Below, in pieces: positions 1-7,727 of a stretch of 48,506 bases of DNA. The DNA is taken from NCBI GenBank assembly GCA_003402745.1, contig QQND01000012.1, positions 1 through 48,506 of the forward strand. The letters are read 5' to 3'. A program made the position numbers and the translations under genes. Position 1 is the first letter of the stretch; each line of letters opens with the position of its first letter. Below the pieces are notes generated by a model, which had not been told where the DNA came from, searched no databases, and saw only the letters and a program-made list of their open reading frames with translations. The DNA is from Verrucomicrobiota bacterium. GTDB taxonomy: Bacteria > Verrucomicrobiota > Verrucomicrobiia > Chthoniobacterales > Chthoniobacteraceae.

Positions 1-36
1 ACCAAGCTCCGCACCAAGCTCCGCACCAAGCTCCGC
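1..36. repeat. 12-base tandem repeat, three perfect copies
   Basis: The unit accaagctccgc occurs three times in a row and may continue beyond the window edge. Read on the minus strand it is in frame with the partial IscA-like gene and encodes AELG repeats, so changes in copy number would leave the reading frame intact. Confidence 0.9.
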
Positions 37-96
37 CTTGCGCTCTGCAAGCATCAAGCGCAGTTGGGACGCGGCGGCCGGTGTGATTAAAATCAT
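1..96 (-). CDS. IscA/ErpA/HesB-type iron-sulfur assembly protein, N-terminal part only
   Basis: The gene is cut by the left edge; 32 codons are visible, starting from an ATG at 96. The visible N-terminus begins MILITPAAASQLRLMLAER, which fits the first strand and helix of A-type Fe-S carrier proteins (HesB/IscA/ErpA), where a short beta strand ending in T-x-A-A is followed by a helix. The three cysteines that would confirm the family lie outside the window, so the call rests on the N-terminus only. After ERK the protein enters three copies of the tetrapeptide AELG, which is unusual because members normally go straight to the next strand at this point. It is transcribed away from the hydrolase gene at 224, leaving a 127-base divergent intergenic region in which I could not identify a convincing promoter. 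Confidence 0.55.
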   Translation of the reverse strand, partial: MILITPAAASQLRLMLAERKAELGAELGAELG

Positions 97-223
97 GGTT
101 GCAATCTACGCTTGGTTCGTCAGTTAGTCAAACGAGTGGCTAGCTTAAAAGTATCATCCGTTCCATTTTTGAAAATCCCCCCCCGAGACGTCCTCCAAAA
201 CCATCTTCGCCGAAAGTTGCCGC

Positions 224-1075
224 ATGAAAGCTCAGGCCTTTTTTATCCTTCTTTTTGTCTTTTTCCACGACTTAAAAGCCGGAGGAGAACCCAGTGGAAA
301 CCAAACTCGTCTCAAAACGGAGCCCTTCCAATGCTCCCGCCTACCCGAGCAGGCGGAAGCGCCAGAGGTAAAGGCGCGCTTGCACTGCCTGGAAAACCCG
401 GGCCCGCTGGCATTGCTCTCCGAATCTTTTGAACTGCTCCGGCCCGCCGAATACACGGAAGACGGTTCTTGGGGGTTATTCGTTTGGATATCTCCGAATG
501 AATCACCCCGGATTCCACCGTCTTGGGAACACGTGCTGGCCCGCCATAAACTTCTTTGCATCGGTGCAAATAACGCTGGAAACAAAAGGGATATTTTAGA
601 TCGAATTCGTTTGGCCGTCTGCGCAAACATTGAAATGCAGGAGCGCTTTAAAATAGATCCCAATCGAATCTATGTGGCAGGTTTTTCTGGCGGAGGCAGG
701 GTGGCCAGCATGCTGGGGATCGCTTATGCCGACTTGTTTTCCGGAGTCATCTCCATCATGGGCGTGAACTTCTACACCGACCTGCCCTCGGCGGATGGAA
801 AGAAAGTTTTCCCGCCTCAATTCATTCCAGACCGCGAAGTGTTAGAAATCGCAAAACGTTCGACGGCGTTTGTACTCGTCACCGGCGAAAAAGATTTCAA
901 CAGAGCCGAGACCAAAATTGTTTTAGAGCTGGGGTTCAAGAAAGAGAGGTTCACTGCATGCAATTTCATGGAAATCCCCGGAACCGGGCACGTGATGCCG
1001 GAGGCGCAATGGCTGGAGCAGGCTCTTAAACTTGTCGAGCGCAGGCCACGCGATTCTGGGAGTCGTCGTCCGTAA
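224..1075 (+). CDS. Exported alpha/beta hydrolase, PHB-depolymerase/esterase-like
   Basis: The 283-residue protein has a hydrophobic N-terminus (about residues 5-19) that looks like a signal peptide, so it probably acts outside the cytoplasm. The core has the alpha/beta-hydrolase layout: a nucleophile elbow GFSGGG at 153-158 with Ser155, a likely acid at Asp224 in the sequence GEKDFNR, and a His256 in GTGHVMP near the C-terminus. The phrase IYVAGFSGGGRVASMLG is characteristic of the poly(3-hydroxybutyrate) depolymerase / feruloyl esterase (LpqC) group, but the substrate cannot be inferred. No Shine-Dalgarno sequence precedes the ATG; it was chosen because it gives the signal peptide. The next gene starts 33 bases downstream on the same strand, so the two exported proteins may be co-transcribed. 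Confidence 0.7.
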   Translation: MKAQAFFILLFVFFHDLKAGGEPSGNQTRLKTEPFQCSRLPEQAEAPEVKARLHCLENPGPLALLSESFELLRPAEYTEDGSWGLFVWISPNESPRIPPSWEHVLARHKLLCIGANNAGNKRDILDRIRLAVCANIEMQERFKIDPNRIYVAGFSGGGRVASMLGIAYADLFSGVISIMGVNFYTDLPSADGKKVFPPQFIPDREVLEIAKRSTAFVLVTGEKDFNRAETKIVLELGFKKERFTACNFMEIPGTGHVMPEAQWLEQALKLVERRPRDSGSRRP

Positions 1076-1108
1076 ATCACCCGCTGGGCGATCCCGCACC
1101 CCATCCAG

Positions 1109-1768
1109 ATGCGCTCTCACAGAAACATGCCCTGCCTCCCGCCCGCCCTCCTAATATGGCTCCTCCTGAGCCTCTCGGTGGGGGCTCACCCCAATCCGCA
1201 AAACGCAATGTGGGTTCAGTTCGAACCCTCCTGCATTCGCGTCGCCCTCGATGTCTCGCTTCAAGAACTCGCCGCGGCGCAGGGTATGAAGGTGAAAGAG
1301 GGAGCCCCCCTGGATGCCGCCGAACTTCTCCCAGCCGCGGAGGCGCACCGCGCCTACCTTCTCCAACACCTCAATGTCTCGATCGGAACCCTCGCCCTGT
1401 CTGGGAGTGTTCTCACTGTCTCACCTCCTGCAAAAACAGTGGATCCGGAACGCACGTTCTACCAATACGAACTCGAATACCCGTTTTCGGCGCCCCCGCC
1501 CTACGAGGTGCGTTTTTACCATGACATGTTGAAAGAGTGGCCTTATGCGCCGGGAATCCCGTGGGAGGTCGGCTATATTGTGCGCACCAAACGCTCTGAC
1601 TCCGACACGGTGAGTTCGTGGCTGCTGAGTTCTCAAAAAAACACAGACTTGCTCACGGGATGGGGGAACGTGGAGGGGCCTCCTCTGCAAAAGGGAGCGG
1701 AGCAAAGTCCCGAGGATTCGTTTTTAAAAAAACTCTGGCAGGCATTCCTTCGTTTTTTCCAACCTTAA
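1109..1768 (+). CDS. Exported protein of unknown function
   Basis: This 219-residue protein begins with a basic then strongly hydrophobic segment (about residues 8-26, LPPALLIWLLLSLSVGA), a likely signal peptide cleaved before HPNPQ. The mature part has a regular alternation of beta-strand-like segments and ends in an amphipathic helix (FLKKLWQAFLRFF). The start of the mature chain (AHP...MWVQFEPSCIRVALDV) resembles the extracytoplasmic domain that precedes the membrane part in some HupE/UreJ-type proteins, but no such membrane domain follows here, so I treat that only as a weak hint. A second ATG lies six codons in (1127); the longer start is preferred because it supplies the positive charges usual before a signal-peptide core. 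It follows the hydrolase gene at 33 bases. Confidence 0.6.
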   Translation: MRSHRNMPCLPPALLIWLLLSLSVGAHPNPQNAMWVQFEPSCIRVALDVSLQELAAAQGMKVKEGAPLDAAELLPAAEAHRAYLLQHLNVSIGTLALSGSVLTVSPPAKTVDPERTFYQYELEYPFSAPPPYEVRFYHDMLKEWPYAPGIPWEVGYIVRTKRSDSDTVSSWLLSSQKNTDLLTGWGNVEGPPLQKGAEQSPEDSFLKKLWQAFLRFFQP

Positions 1769-1772
1769 AACG

Positions 1773-1801
1773 GAGCCAAAGGGCCATTCCTTAGGGGGCT
1801 C
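1773..1801. terminator. Weak hairpin between convergent genes
   Basis: Two nested short stems (gagcc with ggctc, and aagg with cctt) lie between the stop of the plus-strand exported protein and the stop of the minus-strand SGNH hydrolase. No T-run follows on either strand, so a terminator role is only possible. Confidence 0.25.
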
Positions 1802-2981
1802 ACTTTCCGTCATTCACCACAAAGTGAAGCCCGCGGAAGGCGTGCCCCACACTTTTCGCATCCTTTTCCTCGGAGATCTTGAGCTTAAGGACGTGTTTGC
1901 CCTCGGGCAGAGTGTCCGCGAACATGACGGTGCGAGGGTAGTGTAGCCCGCTACTAAACCTGTGAAAAAGGTTCACCTTCACAGGTTCGCCCCCATCAAT
2001 TCTTGCCTCGACGATGCCAGCGTCCGGCCCGGCAAGAACGTAGGCGCCGACAGCCGTTCCCTCAAAAGCCAGGCCAAGCTCCGCCCCAGCTTGGGTAGCC
2101 TCAACAAGAGGGAGTTTCGTGAACCGCTCCCGCTTCCCACCGGGCAGACTTTTCCAGTCCGGGGTCTGCACGTTCCAGCCCTCCTTGAGCTGAAGTTCCT
2201 GCGCCTCCACGAAGCGGCCCTTGCTGTAGTTTTTTTCGTCCACCGGCTTCTCAGGCAACAGGTGCGGCTTGGCCACTCCCTGCGGCGGCGTGCCCCACTT
2301 TGACTCGAACAATTCGGCGATCATGTCTGCTGCGATCCGGTTGCCGAAAGGCGCGGGATGAACCCCTCCGAATTTTTTCCAATCAAACTCGCCGGAGGCG
2401 ATGCGGGAGGTGACGGTCTTGGCTAGGTTGATGGTAGAGACTTGGTAGCGTTCCGCCACTTCTGTGTGTGCGCTTATAGGAAGCGGGGTTTGGTTGGACC
2501 TGTATTTTTCCATGGAACTTTCGTTCAGAAAAAAGGTCATCACAATGTCCGCCCGTGGATTGGTCAGACGCAGGTGGCGGATGACGCCTTCCATGCCGCG
2601 AATACATTCCTCTCGGGTGTGGCCGGCATCCTGATCGTCGTTCACCGCAAATTCGACAAACAGCAAGTCCACGGGCCCTTTGGACAACACCTCATCCCGA
2701 AAACGGAACGCGCCCGTTGTGGAACAGGTGGAGGAAACCCCAGCCGCAGTGAAAGCAAACTGGGTTTCAGGAAACCGTTTCTGGAGGAGTTCACACACCA
2801 TCGGACGGTATCCCTCCATTTCCGTAATGGACCCCCCAAGGAAGGCGACGTGGCCTTTTTTCTGCCCCTGAAACTGGTGCCAAGAATTGTCCAAATCGCC
2901 CCTAGGGGTGACATTCACATCGGCGGCTTTGGCTGCCGAGAGAAGAGCGAGGCAGGCGAGGGTCAGGAGGGAGACTTTCAT
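1800..2981 (-). CDS. Exported SGNH/GDSL-family hydrolase
   Basis: The start at 2981 gives a 393-residue protein with a clean signal peptide (MKVSLLTLACLALLSAAKA); the open frame extends 20 codons further upstream, but that extension would bury the signal. SGNH block I is FLGGSITE with nucleophile Ser51, the Gly block follows in the region AAGVSST, block III is FAVNDDQ with Asn114, and block V is GGVHPAPFGNR with the catalytic His. The region after this (about 260-390) is beta-rich and probably a carbohydrate-binding or jelly-roll module. Proteins of this build are usually carbohydrate esterases or acetyl-xylan/rhamnogalacturonan-type deacetylases, but no substrate can be assigned. It converges with the exported-protein gene on the plus strand and starts 124 bases after the end of pdxH. 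Confidence 0.75.
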   Translation of the reverse strand: MKVSLLTLACLALLSAAKAADVNVTPRGDLDNSWHQFQGQKKGHVAFLGGSITEMEGYRPMVCELLQKRFPETQFAFTAAGVSSTCSTTGAFRFRDEVLSKGPVDLLFVEFAVNDDQDAGHTREECIRGMEGVIRHLRLTNPRADIVMTFFLNESSMEKYRSNQTPLPISAHTEVAERYQVSTINLAKTVTSRIASGEFDWKKFGGVHPAPFGNRIAADMIAELFESKWGTPPQGVAKPHLLPEKPVDEKNYSKGRFVEAQELQLKEGWNVQTPDWKSLPGGKRERFTKLPLVEATQAGAELGLAFEGTAVGAYVLAGPDAGIVEARIDGGEPVKVNLFHRFSSGLHYPRTVMFADTLPEGKHVLKLKISEEKDAKSVGHAFRGLHFVVNDGK

Positions 2982-3105
2982 GCATTCACCAGTTCGCAGA
3001 AAGCGCCCTCTCTCAAAAGCGCAAAAACAAGGATTCCGCATGCGATACCCCCTTGGGCGTAAAAAACACCCTAATGGGACGAGCTACCCGCTGATTTCTC
3101 GAGTT

Positions 3106-3756
3106 TCAAGGCGCGAGCCGCGTTATTCCCCAGCCTCCGGGTGACCGATCGTACCGGAACCGGTCGTGCAGGCGACTGCGGCGCCCCTGCCAGAACTCAA
3201 TGCTATCGGGCTTCAAACAGAAACCACCCCAGTGTTCCGGACAGGGGATCTGGTGGCCCTCAAATCGGGCTTTTTGTTCGGCGAAGGAATGCTCAAGGGC
3301 CTCCCTCGTCTCTAAAGTGCTGCTTTGCGGGGACGCCCAAGCCCCCAACTGGCTCGGAAGCGGCCGCGAGGCAAAGTAGGCCTCGCTCTCTTCCCGGGAC
3401 GTCTGGACAATGCGTCCAGTGATGTTGACCTGCCGCTCAAGGGCAGACCACCAGAAGGTCAATGCCGCCCGCGGTTCAGCTGCAATATGGGCCGCCTTTG
3501 TGCCCTTGTAGTTGGTGAAAAAAGTAAATCCCCGTGCATCACAAACCTTCAACAGAACAGTGCGTGTCCACGGCTGACCCATGGCATCCACCGTAGCCAG
3601 TGTCATGGCGTTGGGTTCAATCAAGTCATGAGAATGCGCCTCGCCCAGCCAGTGTTGAAACTGCACCATCGGGTCCTTATCCAATTCGGCAAGGTCCAGC
3701 CCGCGCAGCGAATAATCCTGCCGGAGATCCGCCAGGGTTTGAGAAGTAAGTGCCAT
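3106..3756 (-). CDS. pdxH: Pyridoxine/pyridoxamine 5'-phosphate oxidase
   Basis: PdxH oxidises pyridoxine or pyridoxamine 5'-phosphate to pyridoxal 5'-phosphate with FMN and oxygen, the last step of vitamin B6 synthesis and salvage. The 216-residue product is close to the E. coli length (218). Family signatures are visible in order: DPMVQFQHWL near the N-terminus, PNAMTLATVD, the FMN-binding R-T-V-L-L-K and FFTNYKGTKA segments, the FASRP-x(3)-Q-L-GAWAS segment, and the C-terminal EFWQGRRSRLHDRFRY signature that binds substrate and FMN. The open frame continues 30 codons upstream, but the start at 3756 matches the family N-terminus. It stands alone; PLP made by it is needed by ArgD and BioF elsewhere in the window. 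Confidence 0.95.
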   Translation of the reverse strand: MALTSQTLADLRQDYSLRGLDLAELDKDPMVQFQHWLGEAHSHDLIEPNAMTLATVDAMGQPWTRTVLLKVCDARGFTFFTNYKGTKAAHIAAEPRAALTFWWSALERQVNITGRIVQTSREESEAYFASRPLPSQLGAWASPQSSTLETREALEHSFAEQKARFEGHQIPCPEHWGGFCLKPDSIEFWQGRRSRLHDRFRYDRSPGGWGITRLAP

Positions 3757-3918
3757 GTCCGAAATCCTACCACGGAGTTTGTCCGGAGGGAGCCGGGAAG
3801 CGCTCGGGGGCAAAAAAATCACACCCTCGCAAGGGCGCCATCGCACGCGGGAAACTCTGGCGCAGATAAACTCTCAGATTTTGACTGCCGGGGGATAGTC
3901 TGTGAACACTGATCTCCT

Positions 3919-4716
3919 ATGCAAATCCCTGCACAAGCACTCCTCCTTTCCTCCGTATTCGCCGCCGCCGCACTCGCCCAGGACGCCAAGCCCCTCGGTT
4001 ATCAGGACACCCCGTTGATTCCGGGGACAAACTGGCATGTGCACGATGGCCTGCGCCCTCAGCCCAAAGTCATCACTCCCGGGATGAACCCCGGCGACGC
4101 GCCGAGCGACGCCGTGGTGCTTTTTAACGGGACAGATCTCTCGCATTTTCAAAAGAACACTGGCGAAAAACCCAACTGGACCATTGAAGAAGGCTGCGCG
4201 GTGTCGGTCAAAGGCGCCGGGTATCTGGAGTCCGCCGAACAATTTGGCCCCGACATTCAACTGCACGTGGAATGGGCGGCCCCCACGCCGCCCTCGGGAA
4301 CAGGCCAGGGCCGTGGTAACAGCGGCGTCTTTCTCTTTGGAAACTACGAAATCCAAGTCCTCGACTGTTACGAAAACCAGACCTATCCAGACGGTCAGGC
4401 CGCCGCAATCTACGGGCAAAACCCTCCCTTGGTGAATGCCTGCCGCAAACCGGGCGAGTTTCAAACCTACGACATTATCTTCACCGGGCCGCGTTTTGAG
4501 GGCGCCGAAGTCAAGACCCCCGCCTACGCCACGATCCTTCACAACGGCGTCGTCGTTCAAAACCACGTCCAACTTCTGGGAGGGACCGGACACAAAAGCG
4601 CTCCAAAATACACGCCCCACGGTGAGAAAGGGCCCATCAAATTCCAAGACCACGGGAACCCGGTGCGCTTCCGTAACATCTGGCTGCGCGAATTGAAGGC
4701 TGTGGACTCCCAGTAA
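3919..4716 (+). CDS. Exported DUF1080 (3-keto-disaccharide hydrolase-like) protein
   Basis: The 265-residue protein begins with a signal peptide (cleavage probably after LAAAALAQ region, residue about 20). The rest is a single DUF1080 domain, a concanavalin-like beta sandwich: it contains VVLFNGTDLSHF, GYLESAEQFG, LHVEWAAP, GRGNSGVFLFGNYEIQVLD and the terminal VRFRNIWLREL, all typical of the family. Some members cleave 3-keto-glycosides; many are unassigned, and they are heavily expanded in Planctomycetota and Verrucomicrobiota. It acts outside the cytoplasm, probably in glycan breakdown. No Shine-Dalgarno sequence precedes the start. A strong hairpin follows 31 bases after the stop codon, so it is probably transcribed on its own. 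Confidence 0.85.
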   Translation: MQIPAQALLLSSVFAAAALAQDAKPLGYQDTPLIPGTNWHVHDGLRPQPKVITPGMNPGDAPSDAVVLFNGTDLSHFQKNTGEKPNWTIEEGCAVSVKGAGYLESAEQFGPDIQLHVEWAAPTPPSGTGQGRGNSGVFLFGNYEIQVLDCYENQTYPDGQAAAIYGQNPPLVNACRKPGEFQTYDIIFTGPRFEGAEVKTPAYATILHNGVVVQNHVQLLGGTGHKSAPKYTPHGEKGPIKFQDHGNPVRFRNIWLRELKAVDSQ

Positions 4717-4747
4717 ACGGCTGAAAATTCAGCCCCCCTAGAACGGA

Positions 4748-4783
4748 AGAACGCCTCTCCGGCTTACGCAGGAGAGGCGTTCT
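4748..4783 (+). terminator. Strong hairpin after the DUF1080 gene
   Basis: agaacgcctctcc at 4748-4760 pairs perfectly with ggagaggcgttct at 4771-4783 across a 10-base loop. The downstream sequence (ctctgttgtctgg) is only modestly T-rich, so it fits a terminator or an mRNA-stabilising 3' hairpin. Confidence 0.6.
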
Positions 4784-4787
4784 CTGT

Positions 4788-4815
4788 TGTCTGGGGAGAC
4801 ACTGTCTGGGGAGAC
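4788..4815 (+). repeat. 13-base direct repeat, period 15
   Basis: The sequence tgtctggggagac occurs at 4788-4800 and again at 4803-4815, separated by two bases. It sits directly behind the hairpin and upstream of the aldolase gene. It could be a regulatory site or a leftover of a local duplication. Confidence 0.6.
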
Positions 4816-5019
4816 TGTTTAAGGGGGAACAATCTCTGGGGGTGAGCAGACTTCATCAGGCCTCATCAAAAGACGCAACCTATTTTTTTATTTTTTCTAA
4901 CAAACCCGCATCTCCCTTCCCTGAGACCGCTCCGTCCGGTGCCGCACGCGTGAAATCGTGCATCCTTGACCGTCGTGTTTTGCATTCCCCCTGCATCATG
5001 CGCTACGAATTTAAACACC

Positions 5020-5862
5020 ATGAAATCTGCCCGTCTCAACCGCCTTTTCAATGCCACTTCCAATCGCTGCTTTGACGTGGCTGTGGACCACGGCTTTTTC
5101 AATGAAGTCGCCTTTTTACAGGGTATAGAGTCGATGCCCTCAGTCATTCGTACCCTGGTAGAAGCGGGCCCTGATGCGATCCAGCTCACTTCGGGGCAGG
5201 CCCGCCACCTCCAGTCGATTCCCGGCAAGCAGAAACCCGCCTTGGTATTGCGCACGGACGCGGCAAACGTGTACGGGAAGTCCCTGCCCAGCACGCGGTT
5301 CAGTACCGTGATCAGCGAGCCCGTGCTGCAGGCCGTGCGCTTGGACGCGGCCTGCCTTTGCATCAACCTTTTCCTTATCCCGGGCGCCCCCGATGTCTAC
5401 GCTCAATGCATTGAAAACATTGTGCGCATCAAAATGGAGTCCGATCACTATGGAATGCCCCTCATGATCGAGCCGCTTGTTTTCCGTCCCAATTCGGAAA
5501 AAGGGGGATACGAAGTGGATGGCGATCCGGAAAAAATAATCCCCCTAGTGCGCCAGGCGGTGGAATTGGGAGCGGACATTCTAAAGGCAGATCCCACGGA
5601 GGACGTCTCTGTCTACCATCGGGTTGTAGAAATCGCCGGGGGCGTGCCCGTGCTCGTACGAGGCGGGGGCCGGGTGGCGGATGCGGAACTGTTGCAGCGC
5701 ACGGCAGACTTGCTTGCCCAAGGGGTAAGCGGGATTGTTTACGGCCGCAATATTATCCAGCACCGCAATCCCAAGGCCATTACTCAGGCGCTCATGGCGA
5801 TGGTCCATGAAAACGTCTCTCCCGAGAGCGCCCTCGAGTTCCTCAACACCGAGACACGTTAG
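5020..5862 (+). CDS. Class I aldolase of the DhnA/LsrF (DeoC-like) family
   Basis: A 280-residue TIM-barrel aldolase. The N-terminal FDVAVDHGFF (residues 18-27) matches the conserved A-x-D-H-G segment, and ELGADILKADPTED places the likely Schiff-base lysine at Lys189. PVLVRGGGR near 210-218 and GIVYGRNIIQHRNP near 238-251 form the phosphate-binding end of the barrel. The DhnA group includes archaeal-type fructose-1,6-bisphosphate aldolase, LsrF and the aminoketo-heptulosonate synthase, and sequence alone does not separate them here; glycolytic aldolase is the simplest guess. The open frame extends 18 codons upstream, but those residues do not resemble the family, so 5020 was chosen. It converges with ftsZ on a hairpin. 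Confidence 0.75.
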   Translation: MKSARLNRLFNATSNRCFDVAVDHGFFNEVAFLQGIESMPSVIRTLVEAGPDAIQLTSGQARHLQSIPGKQKPALVLRTDAANVYGKSLPSTRFSTVISEPVLQAVRLDAACLCINLFLIPGAPDVYAQCIENIVRIKMESDHYGMPLMIEPLVFRPNSEKGGYEVDGDPEKIIPLVRQAVELGADILKADPTEDVSVYHRVVEIAGGVPVLVRGGGRVADAELLQRTADLLAQGVSGIVYGRNIIQHRNPKAITQALMAMVHENVSPESALEFLNTETR

Positions 5863-5879
5863 GAAGCGCTCAGGGATCG

Positions 5880-5913
5880 CTCAGGGGGGCGAGCCAGCTT
5901 GTGGCTCGCTGAG
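5880..5913. terminator. Bidirectional hairpin between the aldolase gene and ftsZ
   Basis: cgagcca at 5890-5896 pairs with tggctcg at 5902-5908, and the flanking ctcag (5880-5884) pairs with ctgag (5909-5913) around a five-G bulge. The hairpin ends one base beyond the ftsZ stop and could end the dcw transcript. There is no T-run. Confidence 0.5.
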
Positions 5914-5914
5914 G

Positions 5915-7702
5915 TTACTCGATGGGGAGTCGCTGGCGCATGAATGTCGGGACGTCCAAGTCCTCTCCGTCAACGATCGTCGGGTCGGTTTTCTCAAACC
6001 GCCCACCGCGGTTGGGAGTCTCGAAGCGCATCTGCTCCTGAACTCCGTCCTTGGTACGTTTCCCGTTTTCACGCGGCATTCCAAGCGGCAAGGCCGGTTC
6101 AAGCTCCAGCTCTGAAGCAGGGGTGAACTCCGAAGCGGCGGGGGTCGGGTCGAAGGCACTTCCATCAACCTCCGCACTGCCGGCGTTGGAGAACGGGCTC
6201 AAAGGGGCCGGCGGGGGCTCTTCAAAAGCAATAGAACCGGGGACCTCTTCCTGCGCTGGCGCAGCAGGCATAAAAGCGATTTCGTCAGCTCGCGAAACGT
6301 GCGGGGCGGCGGCTTCCTGCAACGCAGCCTCCTGAGCGGCAGCCTCGCGGCGACGCTCCTTGGACAATTCAAACGGAGGCGTCGGGGCAGACCACGCCTG
6401 CACTGGAGCGGCCTGCGAAATCGCATCCAGAGCCAACAAGGCGGGTTCGTCCCCAAAAGAGGCCGCGACCGCACTGCCGCTTTCGTGCGCGGGCTCGGAC
6501 GCGGGAGCCAGAGGGGGAATATCCTGCCAGGAGCCGAAGGGTTCGTGCCGGGGAACCGCAACGGGGCTCTGCCCGTCGGGGCTTGCCTGAGTAACAACAG
6601 CCGCTGAGACCGCGTGCTCTTTTTGGACGTCGGCCGGCGGGAGCACCGGAACCGGCGCGGAAACGAAACCGGGGGCCGGTCGGTACGCTGTCACTGGCGC
6701 TCGCTCCACAGCAGGTTCCGACCGCACACCAGCCTCCGCCCCGGGGACACCGGCGAGAAGCGTGACGGAAATGGAGCCCTCCATAGAAGCGTCCACGGCG
6801 GCACCAAAGAAAAGACGCACCTCGGGGGAAACCCGTTCAGAGATCTCGCCCATGAGCGTTTGAACCTCCGACCAGCGCATGTCGGAACCGCCTGCAACAT
6901 AGACCCACAGGCGGGAAACCGCTCGAAGGGAACCATCAGCATCCAGCAACGGGCTATCGAATGCCCGGGCCACAGCCGCGCGTGCACGCTCTTCTCCGTC
7001 GGCAACACCGTATCCGAAAAGCGCGGTGCTCCGGGGGCCAGCCACCGTGGAAGCGATCTCATCGATGCCACTATGCATGACGTTCCGGCGGCGGGTCATT
7101 TCCGTGATGGAGCGCACGGCCTGGGACAGGAGGGAGTCCACTGAAGCAAAAGCATCCTCAATTCCCGAGGCGGGATCCGCCACGGAAGGCATTCTATCGT
7201 TTTCGAAACAGACCACAAAATCAGCGTGTTCCCGGAGAGCATCCAAAGCTTCCAACGCTTGTTCGCGGCGGCGGCGGCCCTCAAAAGTAAAAGGCAGGGT
7301 GGCAAACACCGCCACATGAGCGCCTTGGGCGCGGGCGATCTGCGCAATACACGGGGTGGCCCCAGAGCCGGTTCCGCCCCCAAGGCCGGCCAGTAAAACG
7401 ACGAGAGAAGCCCCCGCGAGGCGTTCGCCGACCGCAGCAAGACTCTCCAAGGCCGCAGCACGGCCGAGTTCAGGATCTCCTCCGGCGCCAAGCCCCCGAG
7501 TGAGACTGTGCCCCAGAACAATGCGGTCTGTGGTGGCGGCTCCGGCGAGGGAGCGAGCATCCGTGTTGGCCGCAAGGATCTCAACGGCGACAAGCCCGTC
7601 CCGCGTGAGTCGGTCTGCCGCGTGGGTGCCGGCGCCACCGACCCCGACGACTTTGACCTTCCACTCCGAATGGGCTTCGTGGGTTCTGGTAAGCTCAATC
7701 AT
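5915..7702 (-). CDS. ftsZ: Cell division protein FtsZ, divergent, with long C-terminal linker
   Basis: FtsZ is the tubulin-like GTPase that forms the division ring. From the start at 7702 the protein has 595 residues, against about 380 in E. coli. The GTP-binding half is clear: VGVGGAGTHAADRL near residue 20, AANTDARSL near 45, the tubulin signature GGGTGSG at 108-114 and FEGRRRREQA near 140. The T7 loop is not canonical: the N-x-D-x-x-D that completes the neighbouring subunit's active site aligns with His210, Gly212 and Glu215 (MHSGIDEI). Residues about 330-560 are an Ala/Pro/Glu-rich linker, and the chain ends in DLDVPTFMRQR, a recognisable C-terminal peptide for FtsA binding. Last gene of the cluster, 25 bases after ftsA; no Shine-Dalgarno. 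The frame opens 20 codons further upstream inside ftsA, but 7702 matches the family N-terminus. Confidence 0.93.
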   Translation of the reverse strand: MIELTRTHEAHSEWKVKVVGVGGAGTHAADRLTRDGLVAVEILAANTDARSLAGAATTDRIVLGHSLTRGLGAGGDPELGRAAALESLAAVGERLAGASLVVLLAGLGGGTGSGATPCIAQIARAQGAHVAVFATLPFTFEGRRRREQALEALDALREHADFVVCFENDRMPSVADPASGIEDAFASVDSLLSQAVRSITEMTRRRNVMHSGIDEIASTVAGPRSTALFGYGVADGEERARAAVARAFDSPLLDADGSLRAVSRLWVYVAGGSDMRWSEVQTLMGEISERVSPEVRLFFGAAVDASMEGSISVTLLAGVPGAEAGVRSEPAVERAPVTAYRPAPGFVSAPVPVLPPADVQKEHAVSAAVVTQASPDGQSPVAVPRHEPFGSWQDIPPLAPASEPAHESGSAVAASFGDEPALLALDAISQAAPVQAWSAPTPPFELSKERRREAAAQEAALQEAAAPHVSRADEIAFMPAAPAQEEVPGSIAFEEPPPAPLSPFSNAGSAEVDGSAFDPTPAASEFTPASELELEPALPLGMPRENGKRTKDGVQEQMRFETPNRGGRFEKTDPTIVDGEDLDVPTFMRQRLPIE

Positions 7703-7727
7703 TTTGAAAAACAGTAAAAATTCTGGT

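Larger units (their letters stand above)
4717..5019. other. Intergenic region of about 300 bases between the DUF1080 gene and the aldolase gene
   Basis: It contains a perfect 13-base-pair hairpin just after the DUF1080 gene, a 13-base direct repeat behind it, and then an A/T-rich stretch around 4880-4900 that may belong to the aldolase promoter. I found no ORF in it that looks coding. Confidence 0.7.

Noticed and set aside
5915-7702. Possibility that the FtsZ-like gene is a bacterial tubulin (BtubA/B)
   Set aside because: It has the FtsZ GVGGAG N-terminus, GGGTGSG and the FtsZ C-terminal peptide, and lies directly after ftsA, so it is FtsZ.
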